64,000 nucleotides of DNA from Rattus norvegicus (lineage: Eukaryota; Chordata; Mammalia; Rodentia; Muridae), in contig NC_086032.1 of assembly GCF_036323735.1 (NCBI RefSeq), positions 50,151,335-50,215,334 of the forward strand. Direction: 5' to 3'. Below are positions 36,612-49,907 of this stretch, piece after piece (the stretch's first letter is position 1; each line of letters begins with the position of its first letter). The position numbers and the translations under genes were made by a program. Below the pieces are notes generated by a model. The model made no database searches, was not told where the DNA came from, and saw nothing but the letters and a program-made list of their open reading frames with translations.

Positions 36612-38828
36612 GTGAATTCAGTTAGTTCCTAGTGGCCTGCTCTTGTAATATGTGTACTTTTCAAGATTTATAAAAATTTGGTGAGCCGAATCTGAGTAAC
36701 ATGGTGAATTCGGTTAGTTCCCAATAGGCGGCAGTAGTAATAAGTGGACTGTTCGGGATATAGAAAAATTTTCACGAATGGATCAAAATTTCTAGGCGAA
36801 TTCAGTGAGTTCCCAATGGGACATGCTTGTATGAGTTTGCTTTTCAATATCGAGCAACATTTTAAGGAACGGAATCCAAGTATCATTGCGAATTGTGTAG
36901 GTTCCCAATAGGATTCGCATGTAATAAGCTTGTTATTCAAGATAGAGCAACGTTTTAACGAACTGAAACACTGTTTCTTTGTGAATTCAGTTAGTTCCTA
37001 GTAGCCTGCTCTTGTAATATGTGTACTTTTCAAGATTTATAAAAATTTGGTGAGCCGAATCTGAGTAACATGGTGAATTCGGTTAGTTCCCAATAGGCCG
37101 CAGTAGTAATAAGTGGACTGTTCGGGATATAGAAAAATTTTCACGAATGGAATCAAAATTTCTAGAGAATTCAGTGAGTTCCCAATGGGACATGCTTGTA
37201 TGAGTTTGCTTTTCAATATCGAGCAACATTTTAAGGAACGGAATCCAAGTATGATTGCGAATTGAGTAGGTTCCCAATAGGATTCGCATGTAATAAGCTT
37301 GTTATTCAAGATAGAGCAACGTTTTAACGAACTGAAACACTGTTTCTTTGTGAATTCAGTTAGTTCCTAGTAGCCTGCTCTTGTAATATGTGTACTTTTA
37401 AAGATTTATAAAAATTTGGTGAGCCGAATCTGAGTAACATGGTGAACTCGGTTAGTTCCCAATAGGCGGCAGTAGTAATAAGTGGACTGTTCGGGATATA
37501 GAAAAATTTTCACGAATGGAATCAAAATTTCTAGGCGAATTCAGTGAGTTCCCAATGGGACATGCTTGTATGAGTTTGCTTTTCAAATTCGAGCAACATT
37601 TTAAGGAACGGAATCCAAGTATCATTGCGAATTGAGTAGGTTCCCAATAGGATTCGCATGTAATGAGCTTGTTATTCAAGATAGAGCAACGTTTTAACGA
37701 ACTGAAACACTGTTTCTTGGTGATATCAGTTAGTTCCTAGTAGCCTGCTCTTGTAATTTATGTACTTTTCGAGATTTATAAAACTTTGGTGGGCCGAATC
37801 TGAGTAACATGGTGAATTCGGTTAGTTCCCAATAGGCGGCAGTAGTAATAAGTGGACTGTTTTGGATATAGAAAAATTTTCACGAATGGAATCAAAATTT
37901 CTAGGCGAATTCAATTAGTTCCCAATGGGACATGCTTGTATGAGTTTGCTTTTCAATATCGAGCAACATTTTAAGGAACGGAATCCAAGTATCATTGCGA
38001 ATTGAGTAGGTTCCCAATAGGATTCGCATGTAATAAGCTTGTTATTCAAGATAGAGCAACGTTTTAACGAACTGAAACGCTGTTTCTTTGTGAATTCAGT
38101 TAGTTCCTAGTGGCCTGCTCTTGTAATATGTGTACTTTTCAAGATTTATAAAAATTTGGTGAGCCGAATCTGAGTAACATGGTGAATTCGGTTAGTTCCG
38201 AATAGGCGGCAGTAGTAATAAGTGGACTGTTCGGGATATAGAAAAATTTTCACGAATGGAATCAAAATTTCTAGGCGAATTCAGTGAGTTCCCAATGGGA
38301 CATGCTTGTATGAGTTTGCTTTTCAATATCGAGCAACATTTTAAGGAACGGAATCCAAGTATCATGGTGAATTAGTAGGTTCCCAATAGGATTCGCATGT
38401 AATAAGCTTGTTATTCAAGATAGAGCAACGTTTTAACGAACTGAAACACTGTTTCTTTGTGAATTCAGTTAGTTCCTAGTAGCCTGCTCTTGTAATATGT
38501 GTACTTTTCAAGATTTATAAAAATTTGGTGAGCCGAATATGAGTAACATGGTGAATTCGGTTAGTTCCCAATAGGCGGCAGTAGTAATAAGTGGATTGTT
38601 CGGGATATAGAAAAATTTTCACGAATGGAATCAAAATTTTTAGGCGAGTTCAGTGAGTTCCCAATGGGACATGCTTGTATGAGATTGCTTTTCAATATCG
38701 AGCAACATTTTAAGGAACGGAATCCAAGTATCATTGCGAATTGAGTAGGTTCCCAATAGGGTTCGCATGTAATAAGCTTGTTATTCAAGATAGAGCAACG
38801 TTTTAACGAACTGAAACACTGTTTCTTT
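36612..38828 (+). repeat. Six-monomer block V-W-X-c-c-N, copy 1
   Basis: Monomers start at 36612 (V: cacgaatggatcaaaa, attgtgtagg), 36981 (W: tttctagagaattcag, agtatgattg), 37350 (X: ttcaaattcgagc, aatgagcttg), 37720, 38090 and 38459 (N). The 37720 copy starts gtgatatcag (an EcoRV site replaces EcoRI) and has gaattcaattagttccc. The 38090 copy has agttccgaatagg and the three-base-shifted gtgaattagtagg. The gctgtttc plus tagtggcctg pair occurs twice here. The same block returns 13296 bp later. Confidence 0.87.
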
Positions 38829-41800
38829 GAGAATTCAGTTAGTTCCTAGTAGCCTGCTCTTGTAATATGTGTACTTTTCGAGATTTATAAAACTTTGGTG
38901 GGCCGAATCTGAGTAACATGGTGAATTCGGTTAGTTCCCAATAGGCGGCAGTAGTAATAAGTGGACTGTTTTGGATATAGAAAAATTTTCACGAATGGAA
39001 TCAAAATTTCTAGGCGAATTCAGTGAGTTCCCAATGGGACATGCTTGTATGAGTTTGCTTTTCAATATCGAGCAACATTTTAAGGAACGGAATCCAAGTA
39101 TCATGGTGAATTGAGTAGGTTCCCAATAGGATTCGCATGTAATAAACTTGTTATTCAAGATAGAGCAACGTTTTAACGAACTGAAACACTGTTTCTTTGT
39201 GAATTCAGTTAGTTCCTAGTAGCCTGCTCTTGTAATATGTGTACTTTTCAAGATTTATAAAAATTTGGTGAGCCGAATCAGAGTAACATGGTGAATTCGG
39301 TTAGTTCCCAATAGGCGGCAGTAGTAATAAGTGGATTGGTCGGGATATAGAAAAATTTTCACGAATGGAATCAAAATTTCTAGGCGAATTCAGTGAGTTC
39401 CCAATGGGACATGCTTGTATGAGTTTGCTTTTCAATATCGAGCAACATTTTAAGGAACGGAATCCAAGTATCATTGCGAATTGAGTAGGTTCCCAATAGG
39501 GTTCGCATGTAATAAGCCTGTTATTCAAGATAGAGCAACGTTTTAACGAACTGAAACACTGTTTCTTTGTGAATTCAGTTAGTTCCTAGTAGCCTGCTCT
39601 TGTAATATGTGTACCTTTCAAGATTTATAAAAATTTGGTGAGCCGAATCTGAGTAACATGGTGAATTCGGTTAGTTCCCAATAGGCGGCAGTAGTAATAG
39701 GTGGACTGTTTTGGATATAGAAAAATTTTCACGAATGGAATCAAAATTTCTAGGCGAATTCAGTGAGTTCCCAATGGGACATGCTTGTATGAGTTTGCTT
39801 TTCAATATCGAGCAACATTTTAAGGAACGGAATCCAAGTATCATTGCGAATTGAGTAGGTTCCCAATAGGGTTCGCATGTAATAAGCTTGTTATTCAAGA
39901 TAGAGCAACGTTTTAACGAACTGAAACACTGTTTCTTTGTGAATTCAGTTAGTTCCTAGTAGCCTGCTCTTGTAATATGTGTACCTTTCAAGATTTATAA
40001 AAATTTGGTGAGCCGAATCTGAGTAACATGGTGAATTCGGTTAGTTCCCAATAGGCGGCAGTAGTAATAAGTGGACTGTTCGGGATATAGAAAAATTTTC
40101 ACGAATGGAATCAAAATTTCTAGGCGAATTCAGTGAGTTCCCAATGGGACATGCTTGTATGAGTTTGCTTTTCAATATCGAGCAACATTTTAAGGAACGG
40201 AATCCAAGTATCATTGCGAATTGTGTAGGTTCCCAATAGGATTCGCATGTAATAAGCTTGTTATTCAAGATAGAGCAACGTTTTAACGAACTGAAACACT
40301 GTTTCTTTGTGAATTCAGTTAGTTCCTAGTAGCCTGCTCTTGTAATATGTGTACTTTTCAAGATTTATAAAAATTTGGTGAGCCGAATCTGAGTAACATG
40401 GTGAATTCGGTTAGTTCCCAATAGGCCGCAGTAGTAATAAGTGGACTGTTCGGGATATAGAAAAATTTTCACGAATGGAATCAAAATTTCTAGAGAATTC
40501 AGTGAGTTCCCAATGGGACATGCTTGTATGAGTTTGCTTTTCAATATCGAGCAACATTTTAAGGAACGGAATCCAAGTATGATTGCGAATTGAGTAGGTT
40601 CCCAATAGGATTCGCATGTAATAAGCTTGTTATTCAAGATAGAGCAACGTTTTAACGAACTGAAACACTGTTTCTTTGTGAATTCAGTTAGTTCCTAGTA
40701 GCCTGCTCTTGTAATATGTGTACTTTTAAAGATTTATAAAAATTTGGTGAGCCGAATCTGAGTAACATGGTGAACTCGGTTAGTTCCCAATAGGCGGCAG
40801 TAGTAATAAGTGGACTGTTCGGGATATAGAAAAATTTTCACGAATGGAATCAAAATTTCTAGGCGAATTCAGTGAGTTCCCAATGGGACATGCTTGTATG
40901 AGTTTGCTTTTCAAATTCGAGCAACATTTTAAGGAACGGAATCCAAGTATCATTGCGAATTGAGTAGGTTCCCAATAGGATTCGCATGTAATGAGCTTGT
41001 TATTCAAGATAGAGCAACGTTTTAACGAACTGAAACACTGTTTCTTGGTGAATTCAGTTAGTTCCTAGTAGCCTGCTCTTGTAATATGTGTACTTTTCAA
41101 GATTTATAAAAATTTGGTGAGCCGAATCTGAGTAACATTGTGAATTCGGTTAGTTCCCAATAGGCCGCAGTAGTAATAAGTGGACTGTTCGGGATATAGA
41201 AAAATTTTCACGAATGGATCAAAATTTCTAGGCGAATTCAGTGAGTTCCCAATGGGACATGCTTGTATGAGTTTGCTTTTCAATATCGAGCAACATTTTA
41301 AGGAACGGAATCCAAGTATCATTGCGAATTGTGTAGGTTCCCAATAGGATTCGCATGTAATAAGCTTGTTATTCAAGATAGAGCAACGTTTTAACGAACT
41401 GAAACACTGTTTCTTTGTGAATTCAGTTAGTTCCTAGTAGCCTGCTCTTGTAATATGTGTACTTTTCAAGATTTATAAAAATTTGGTGAGCCGAATCTGA
41501 GTAACATGGTGAATTCGGTTAGTTCCCAATAGGCCGCAGTAGTAATAAGTGGACTGTTCGGGATATAGAAAAATTTTCACGAATGGAATCAAAATTTCTA
41601 GAGAATTCAGTGAGTTCCCAATGGGACATGCTTGTATGAGTTTGCTTTTCAATATCGAGCAACATTTTAAGGAACGGAATCCAAGTATCTTGGTGAACTG
41701 ACTAGGTTCCCAATAGGATTCGCATGTAATAAGCTTGTTATTCAAGATAGAGCAACGTTTTAACGAACTGAAACACTGTTTCTTTGTGAATTCAGTTAGT

Positions 41801-42524
41801 TCCTAGTAGCCTGCTCTTGTAATATGTGTACCTTTCAAGATTTATAAAAATTTGGTGAGCCGAATCTGAGTAACATGGTGAATTCGGTTAGTTCCCAATA
41901 GGCGGCAGTAGTAATAGGTGGACTGTTTTGGATATAGAAAAATTTTCACGAATGGAATCAAAATTTCTAGGCGAATTCAGTGAGTTCCCAATGGGACATG
42001 CTTGTATGAGTTTGCTTTTCAATATCGAGCAACATTTTAAGGAACGGAATCCAAGTATCATTGCGAATTGAGTAGGTTCCCAATAGGGTTCGCATGTAAT
42101 AAGCTTGTTATTCAAGATAGAGCAACGTTTTAACGAACTGAAACACTGTTTCTTTGTGAATTCAGTTAGTTCCTAGTAGCCTGCTCTTGTAATATGTGTA
42201 CTTTTAAAGATTTTTAAAAGTTTGGTTAGCCGAATCTGAGTAACATTGTGAATTCGGTTAGTTCCCAATAGGCCGCAGTAGTAATAAGTGGACTGTTCGG
42301 GATATAGAAAAATTTTCACGAATGGAATCAAAATTTCTAGGCGAATTCAGTGAGTTCCCAAGGGACATGCTTGTATGAGTTTGCTTTTCAATATCGAGCA
42401 ACATTTTAAGGAACCGAATCCTAGTATCATGGTGAATTGAGTAGGTTCCCAATAGGATTCGCATGTAATAAGCTTGTTATTCAAGATAGAGCAACGTTTT
42501 AACGAACTGAAACACTGTTTCTTG
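38829..42524 (+). repeat. Ten-monomer unit F-P-K-c-W-X-V-(W/S)-K-T, copy 1
   Basis: Monomers start at 38829, 39199, 39569, 39939, 40309, 40678, 41048, 41417, 41786 and 42156. The first seven recur 3696 bp later. The monomer at 41417 has the W front (tttctagagaattcag) and the S back (cttggtgaactgac), another fusion. The T copy has gaatcctagtatc. The F that opens the next unit at 42525 starts with the R-like cttggtgaattaag and tagcagcctg, showing where a T-to-R junction was rejoined to F. Confidence 0.87.
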
Positions 42525-45112
42525 GTGAATTAAGTTAGTTCCTAGCAGCCTGCTCTTGTAATATGTGTACTTTTCGAGATTTATAAAACTTTGGTGGGCC
42601 GAATCTGAGTAACATGGTGAATTCGGTTAGTTCCCAATAGGCGGCAGTAGTAATAGGTGGACTGTTTTGGATATAGAAAAATTTTCACGAATGGAATCAA
42701 AATTTCTAGGCGAATTCAGTGAGTTCCCAATGGGACATGCTTGTATGAGTTTGCTTTTCAATATCGAGCAACATTTTAAGGAACGGAATCCAAGTATCAT
42801 GGTGAATTGAGTAGGTTCCCAATAGGATTCGCATGTAATAAACTTGTTATTCAAGATAGAGCAACGTTTTAACGAACTGAAACACTGTTTCTTTGTGAAT
42901 TCAGTTAGTTCCTAGTAGCCTGCTCTTGTAATATGTGTACTTTTCAAGATTTATAAAAATTTGGTGAGCCGAATCAGAGTAACATGGTGAATTCGGTTAG
43001 TTCCCAATAGGCGGCAGTAGTAATAAGTGGATTGGTCGGGATATAGAAAAATTTTCACGAATGGAATCAAAATTTCTAGGCGAATTCAGTGAGTTCCCAA
43101 TGGGACATGCTTGTATGAGTTTGCTTTTCAATATCGAGCAACATTTTAAGGAACGGAATCCAAGTATCATTGCGAATTGAGTAGGTTCCCAATAGGGTTC
43201 GCATGTAATAAGCCTGTTATTCAAGATAGAGCAACGTTTTAACGAACTGAAACACTGTTTCTTTGTGAATTCAGTTAGTTCCTAGTAGCCTGCTCTTGTA
43301 ATATGTGTACCTTTCAAGATTTATAAAAATTTGGTGAGCCGAATCTGAGTAACATGGTGAATTCGGTTAGTTCCCAATAGGCGGCAGTAGTAATAGGTGG
43401 ACTGTTTTGGATATAGAAAAATTTTCACGAATGGAATCAAAATTTCTAGGCGAATTCAGTGAGTTCCCAATGGGACATGCTTGTATGAGTTTGCTTTTCA
43501 ATATCGAGCAACATTTTAAGGAACGGAATCCAAGTATCATTGCGTATTGAGTAGGTTCCCAATAGGGTTCGCATGTAATAAGCTTGTTATTCAAGATAGA
43601 GCAACGTTTTAACGAACTGAAACACTGTTTCTTTGTGAATTCAGTTAGTTCCTAGTAGCCTGCTCTTGTAATATGTGTACCTTTCAAGATTTATAAAAAT
43701 TTGGTGAGCCGAATCTGAGTAACATGGTGAATTCGGTTAGTTCCCAATAGGCGGCAGTAGTAATAAGTGGACTGTTCGGGATATAGAAAAATTTTCACGA
43801 ATGGAATCAAAATTTCTAGGCGAATTCAGTGAGTTCCCAATGGGACATGCTTGTATGAGTTTGCTTTTCAATATCGAGCAACATTTTAAGGAACGGAATC
43901 CAAGTATCATTGCGAATTGTGTAGGTTCCCAATAGGATTCGCATGTAATAAGCTTGTTATTCAAGATAGAGCAACGTTTTAACGAACTGAAACACTGTTT
44001 CTTTGTGAATTCAGTTAGTTCCTAGTAGCCTGCTCTTGTAATATGTGTACTTTTCAAGATTTATAAAAATTTGGTGAGCCGAATCTGAGTAACATGGTGA
44101 ATTCGGTTAGTTCCCAATAGGCCGCAGTAGTAATAAGTGGACTGTTCGGGATATAGAAAAATTTTCACGAATGGAATCAAAATTTCTAGAGAATTCAGTG
44201 AGTTCCCAATGGGACATGCTTGTATGAGTTTGCTTTTCAATATCGAGCAACATTTTAAGGAACGGAATCCAAGTATGATTGCGAATTGAGTAGGTTCCCA
44301 ATAGGATTCGCATGTAATAAGCTTGTTATTCAAGATAGAGCAACGTTTTAACGAACTGAAACACTGTTTCTTTGTGAATTCAGTTAGTTCCTAGTAGCCT
44401 GCTCTTGTAATATGTGTACTTTTAAAGATTTATAAAAATTTGGTGAGCCGAATCTGAGTAACATGGTGAACTCGGTTAGTTCCCAATAGGCGGCAGTAGT
44501 AATAAGTGGACTGTTCGGGATATAGAAAAATTTTCACGAATGGAATCAAAATTTCTAGGCGAATTCAGTGAGTTCCCAATGGGACATTCTTGTATGAGTT
44601 TGCTTTTCAAATTCGAGCAACATTTTAAGGAACGGAATCCAAGTATCATTGCGAATTGAGTAGGTTCCCAATAGGATTCGCATGTAATGAGCTTGTTATT
44701 CAAGATAGAGCAACGTTTTAACGAACTGAAACACTGTTTCTTGGTGAATTCAGTTAGTTCCTAGTAGCCTGCTCTTGTAATATGTGTACTTTTCAAGATT
44801 TATAAAAATTTGGTGAGCCGAATCTGAGTAACATTGTGAATTCGGTTAGTTCCCAATAGGCGGCAGTAGTAATAAGTGGACTGTTCGGGATATAGAAAAA
44901 TTTTCACGAATGGATCGAAATTTCTAGGCGAATTCAGTGAGTTCCCAATGGGACATGCTTGTATGAGTTTGCTTTTCAATATCGAGCAACATTTTAAGGA
45001 ACGGAATCCAAGTATCATGGCGAATTGAGTAGGTTCCCAATAGGATTCGCATGTAATAAGCTTGTTATTCAAGATAGAGCAACGTTTTAACGAACTGAAA
45101 CACTGTTTCTTT
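42525..45112 (+). repeat. Ten-monomer unit, copy 2, first seven monomers (F-P-K-c-W-X-V)
   Basis: Monomers start at 42525, 42895, 43265, 43635, 44005, 44374 and 44744. Private changes are cattgcgtattgag in K, gacattcttgtatg in X, and gaatggatcgaaatt in V. V ends with catggcgaattgag here, where the copy at 41048 has cattgcgaattgtgtagg. After V the order changes to N. Confidence 0.87.
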
Positions 45113-46216
45113 GTGATCAGTTAGTTCCTAGTAGCCTGCTCTTGTAATATGTGTACTTTTAACGATTTATAAAAATTTGTTGAGCCGAATCTGAGTAACA
45201 TGGTGAATTCGGTTAGTTCCCAATAGGCGGCAGTAGTAATAAGTGGATTGTTCGGGATATAGAAAAATTTTCACGAATGGAATCAAAATTTTTAGGCGAG
45301 TTCAGTGAGTTCCCAATGGGACATGCTTGTATGAGATTGCTTTTCAATATCGAGCAACATTTTAAGGAACGGAATCCAAGTATCATTGCGAATTGAGTAG
45401 GTTCCCAATAGTGTTCGCATGTAATAAGCTTGTTATGCAAGATAGAGCAAAGTTTTAACGAACTGAAACACTGTTTCTTTGTGAATTCAGTTAGTTCCTA
45501 GTAGCCTGCTCTTGTAATATGTGTAATTTTAGAGATTTTTAAAAGTTTGGTTAGCCGAATCTTAGTAACATGGTGAATTCGGTTAGTTCCCAATAGGCCG
45601 CAGTAGTAATAAGTGGACTTTTCGGGATATAGAAAATTTTCACGAATGGAATCAAAATTTCTAGAGAATTCAGTGAGTTCCCAATTGGACATGCTTGTAT
45701 GAGTTTGCCTTTCAATATCGAGCAACATTTTAAGGAACGGAATCCAAGTATCATTGCGAATTGAGTAGGTTCCCAATAGGATTCGCATGTAATAAGCTTG
45801 TTATTCAAGATAGAGCAACGTTTTAACGAACTGAAACACTGTTTCTTTGTGATCAGTTAGTTCCTAGTAGCCTGCTCTTGTAATATGTGTACTTTTAACG
45901 ATTTATAAAAATTTGGTGAGCCGAATCTGAGTAACATGGTGAACTCGGTTAGATCCCAATAGGCCGCAGTAGTAATAAGTGGACTATTCGGTATATAGAA
46001 AAATTTTCACGAATGGATTCAAAATTTCTAGGCGAATTCACTGAGTTCCCAATGGGACATGCTTGTATGAGTTTGCTTTTCAATATCGAGCAACATTTTA
46101 AGGAACGGAATCAAAGTATCATGGTGAATTGAGTAGGTTCCCAATAGGATTCGCATGTAATAAGCTTGTTATTCAAGATAGAGCAACGTTTTAACGAACT
46201 GAAACACTGTTTCTTT
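45113..46216 (+). repeat. N, H-like and BclI-type monomers
   Basis: Monomers start at 45113, 45481 and 45849. The first and third begin GTGATCAG, a two-base loss that removes EcoRI and makes a BclI site (TGATCA at 45114-45119 and 45850-45855), and both have ttttaacgattta. The second has gtgtaattttagag, gaatcttagtaac and tttgcctttcaat. The third has ctcggttagatccc and tcggtatatag. The N plus H-like dimer returns at 51755 and 52494. Confidence 0.85.
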
Positions 46217-49200
46217 GTGAATTCAGTTAGTTCCTAGTAGCCTGCTATTGTAATATGTGTACTTTTCAAGATTTATAAAACTTTGGTGGGCCGAATCTGA
46301 GTAACATGGTGAATTCGGTTAGTTCCCAATAGGCGGCAGTAGTAATAAGTGACTGTTTTGGATATAGAAAAATTTTCACGAATGGAATCAAAATTTCTAG
46401 GCGAATTCAGTGAGTTCCCAATGGGACATGCTTGTATGAGTTTGCTTTTCAATATCGAGCAACATTTTAAGGAAAGGAATCCAAGTATCATTGCGAATTG
46501 AGTAGGTTCCCAATAGGATTCGCATGTAATAAGCTTGTTATTCAAGATAGAGCAACGTTTTAACGAACTGAAACGCTGTTTCTTTGTGAATTCAGTTAGT
46601 TCCTAGTGGCCTGCTCTTGTAATATGTGTACTTTTCAAGATTTATAAAAATTTGGTGAGCCGAATCTGAGTAACATGGTGAATTCGGTTAGTTCCCAATA
46701 GGCGGCAGTAGTAATAAGTGGACTGTTCGGGATATAGAAAAATTTTCACGACGGATCAAAATTTCTAGGCGAATTTAAAGAGTTCCCAATGGGACATGCT
46801 TGTATGAGTTTGCTTTTCAATATCGAGCAACATTTTAAGGAACGGAATCCAAGTATCATTGCGAATTGAGTAGGTTCCCAATAAGATTCGCATGTAATAA
46901 GCTTGTTATTCAAGATAGAGCAACGTTTTAACGAACTGAAACACTGTTTCTTTGTGAATTCAGTTAGTTCCTAGTAGCCTGCTCTTGTAATATGTGTACT
47001 TTTCAAGATTTATAAAAATTTGGTGAGCCGAATCTGAGTAACATGGTGAATTCGGTTAGTTCCAAATAGGCCGCAGTAGTAATAAGTGGACTGTTCGGGA
47101 TATAGAAAAATTTTCACGAATGGAATCAAAATTTCTAGGCGAATTCAGTGAGTTCCCAATGGGACATGCTTGTATGAGTTTGCTTTTCAATATTGAGCAA
47201 CATTTAAAGGAACGGAATCCAAGTATCATTGCGAATTGAGTAGGTTCCCAATAGGATTCGCATGTAATAAGCTTGTTATTCAAGATAGAGCAACGTTTTA
47301 ACGAACTGAAACACTGTTTCTTTGTGAATTCAGTTAGTTCCTAGTAGCCTGCTCTTGTAATATGTGTACTTTTCAAGATTTATAAAAATTTGGTGAGCCG
47401 AATCTGAGTAACATTGTGAATTCGGTTAGTTCCCAATAGGCGGCAGTAGTAATAGGTGGACAGTTTTGGATATAGAAAAATTTTCACGAATGGAATCAAA
47501 ATTTCTAGGCGAATTCTGTGAGTTCCCAATGGGACATGCTTGTATGAGTTTGCTTTTCAATATCGAGCAACATTTTAAGGAACGGAATCTAAGTATCATG
47601 GTGAATTGATTAGGTTCCCAATAGGATTCGCATGTAATAAGCTTGTTATTCAAGATAGAGCAACGTTTTAACGAACTGAAACACTGTTTCTTGGTGAATT
47701 AAGTTAGTTCCTAGTAGCCTGCTCTTGTAATATGTGTACTTTTCAAGATTTATAAAAATTTGGTGAGCCGAATCTGAGTAACATTGTGAACTCGGTTAGT
47801 TCCCAATAGGCCGCAGTAGTAATAAGTGGACTATTCGGGATATAGAAAATTTTCACGAAAGCAATCAAAATTTCTAGGCGAATTCAGTGAGTTCCCAATG
47901 GGACATGCTTGTATGAGTTTGCTTTTCAATATCGAGCAACATTTTAAGGAACGGAATCCAAGTATAATGCTGAATTGAGTAGGTTACCAATAGGATTCGC
48001 ATGTAATAAGCTTGTTATTCAAGATAGAGCAACGTTTTAACGAACTGAAACACTGTTTCTTTGTGAATTCAGTTAGTTCCTAGTAGCCTGCTCTTGTAAT
48101 ATGTGTACTTTTAAAGATTTATAAAAATTTGGTGAGCCGAATCTGAGTAACATGGTGAACTCGGTTAGTTCCCAATAGGCCGCAGTAGTAATAAGTGGAC
48201 TCTTCGGGATATAGAAAAATTTTCACGAATGGAATCAAAATTTCTAGGCGAATTCAGTGAATTCCCAATGGGACATGCTTGTATGAGTTTGCTTTTCAAT
48301 ATCGAGCAACATTTTAAGGAACGGAATCCAAGTATAATGCTGAATTGAGTAGGTTACCAATAGGATTCGCATGTAATAAGCTTGTTATTCAAGATAGAGC
48401 AACGTTTTAACGAACTGAAACACTGTTTCTTTGTGAATTCAGTTAGTTCCTAGTAGCCTGCTCTTGTAATATGTGTACTTTTAAATATTTATAAAAATTT
48501 GGTGAGCCGAATCTGAGTAACATGGTGAATTCGGTTAGTTCCCGATAGGCTGCAGTAGTAATAAGTGGACTGTTCGGGTTATAGAAAAATTTTCACGAAT
48601 GGAATCAAAATTTCTAGGCGAATTCAGTGAGTTCCCAATGGGCATGCTTGTATGATTTTGCTTTTCATTATCGAGCAACATTATAAGGAACGGACTCTAA
48701 GTATCATGGTGAATTGAATAGGTTCCCAATAGGATTCGCATGTAATAAGCTTGTTATTCAAGATAGAGCAACGTTTTAACGAACTGAAACACGGTTTCTT
48801 GGTGAATTCAGTTAGTTCCTAAGCCTGCTCTTGTAATATGTGTACTTTTCAAATTTATAAAAATTTGGTGAGCCGAATCTGAGTAACCTGGTGAATTCGG
48901 TTAGTTCCTAATAGGCGGCAGTAGTAATAAGTGGACTGTTCGGGATATAGAAAAATTTTCACGAATGGAATCAAAATTTCTAGGCGAATTCAGTGAGTTC
49001 CCAATGGGACATGCTTGTATGAGTTTGCTTTTCAATATCGAGCAACATTTTAAGGAACGGAATCCAAGTATCATGGTGAATTGACTAGGTTCCCAATAGG
49101 ATTCGCATGTAATAAGCTTGTTATTCAAGATAGAGCAATGTTTTAACGAACTGAAAAACTGTTTCTTTGGGAATTCAGTTAGTTCCTAGTAGCCTGCTCT

Positions 49201-49907
49201 TGTAATATGTGTACTTTTCAAGATTTATAAAAATTTGGTGAGCCGAATCTGAGTAACATGGTGAATTCGTTTAGTTCCCAATAGGCCGCAGTAGTAATAA
49301 GTGGACTGTTCGGAATATAGAAAAATTTTCACGAATGGAATCAAAATTTCTAGGCGAATTCAGTGAGTTCCCAGTGGGACATGCTTGTATGAGTTTGCTT
49401 TTCAATATCGAGCAACATTTTAAGGAACGGAATCCAAGTATCATTGCGAATTGAGTAGGTTCCCAATAGAATTCGCATGTAATAAGCTTGTTATTCAAGA
49501 TAGAGCAACGTTTTAACGAACTGAAACACTGTTTCTTTGTGAATTCAGTTAGTTCCTAGTAGCCTGCTCTTGTAATATGTGTACTTTTCAAGATTTATAA
49601 AACTTTGGTGGGCCGAATCTGAGTAACATGGTGAATTCGGTTAGTTCCCAATAGGCGGCAGTAGCAATAAGTGGACTGTTTTGGATATAGAAAAATTTTC
49701 ACGAATGGAATCAAAATTTCTAGGCGAATTCAGTGAGTTCCCAATGGGACATGCTTGTATGAGTTTGCTTTTCAATATCGAGCAACATTTTAAGGAACGG
49801 AATCCAAGTATCATTGCGAATTGAGTAGGTTCCCAAAAGATTCGCATGTAATAAGCTTGTTATTCAAGATAGAGCAACGTTTTAACGAACTGAAACGCTG
49901 TTTCTTT
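46217..49907 (+). repeat. Ten divergent monomers, left member of a long duplication
   Basis: Monomers start at 46217, 46586, 46954, 47324, 47694, 48063, 48433, 48802, 49169 and 49539. Rare markers are aagtgactgttttgg (one base lost), cacgacggatcaaaa with gaatttaaagagttc, gttccaaatagg, ggtggacagttttgg, cacgaaagcaatc, gtataatgctgaattgag with ggttaccaatagg, and aggctgcag (a PstI site) with cgggttatag. Most of these reappear between 53231 and 55813. The 48802 copy is short in quarter A (89 bp), with ttcctaagcctgc and tttcaaatttat. Confidence 0.85.
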
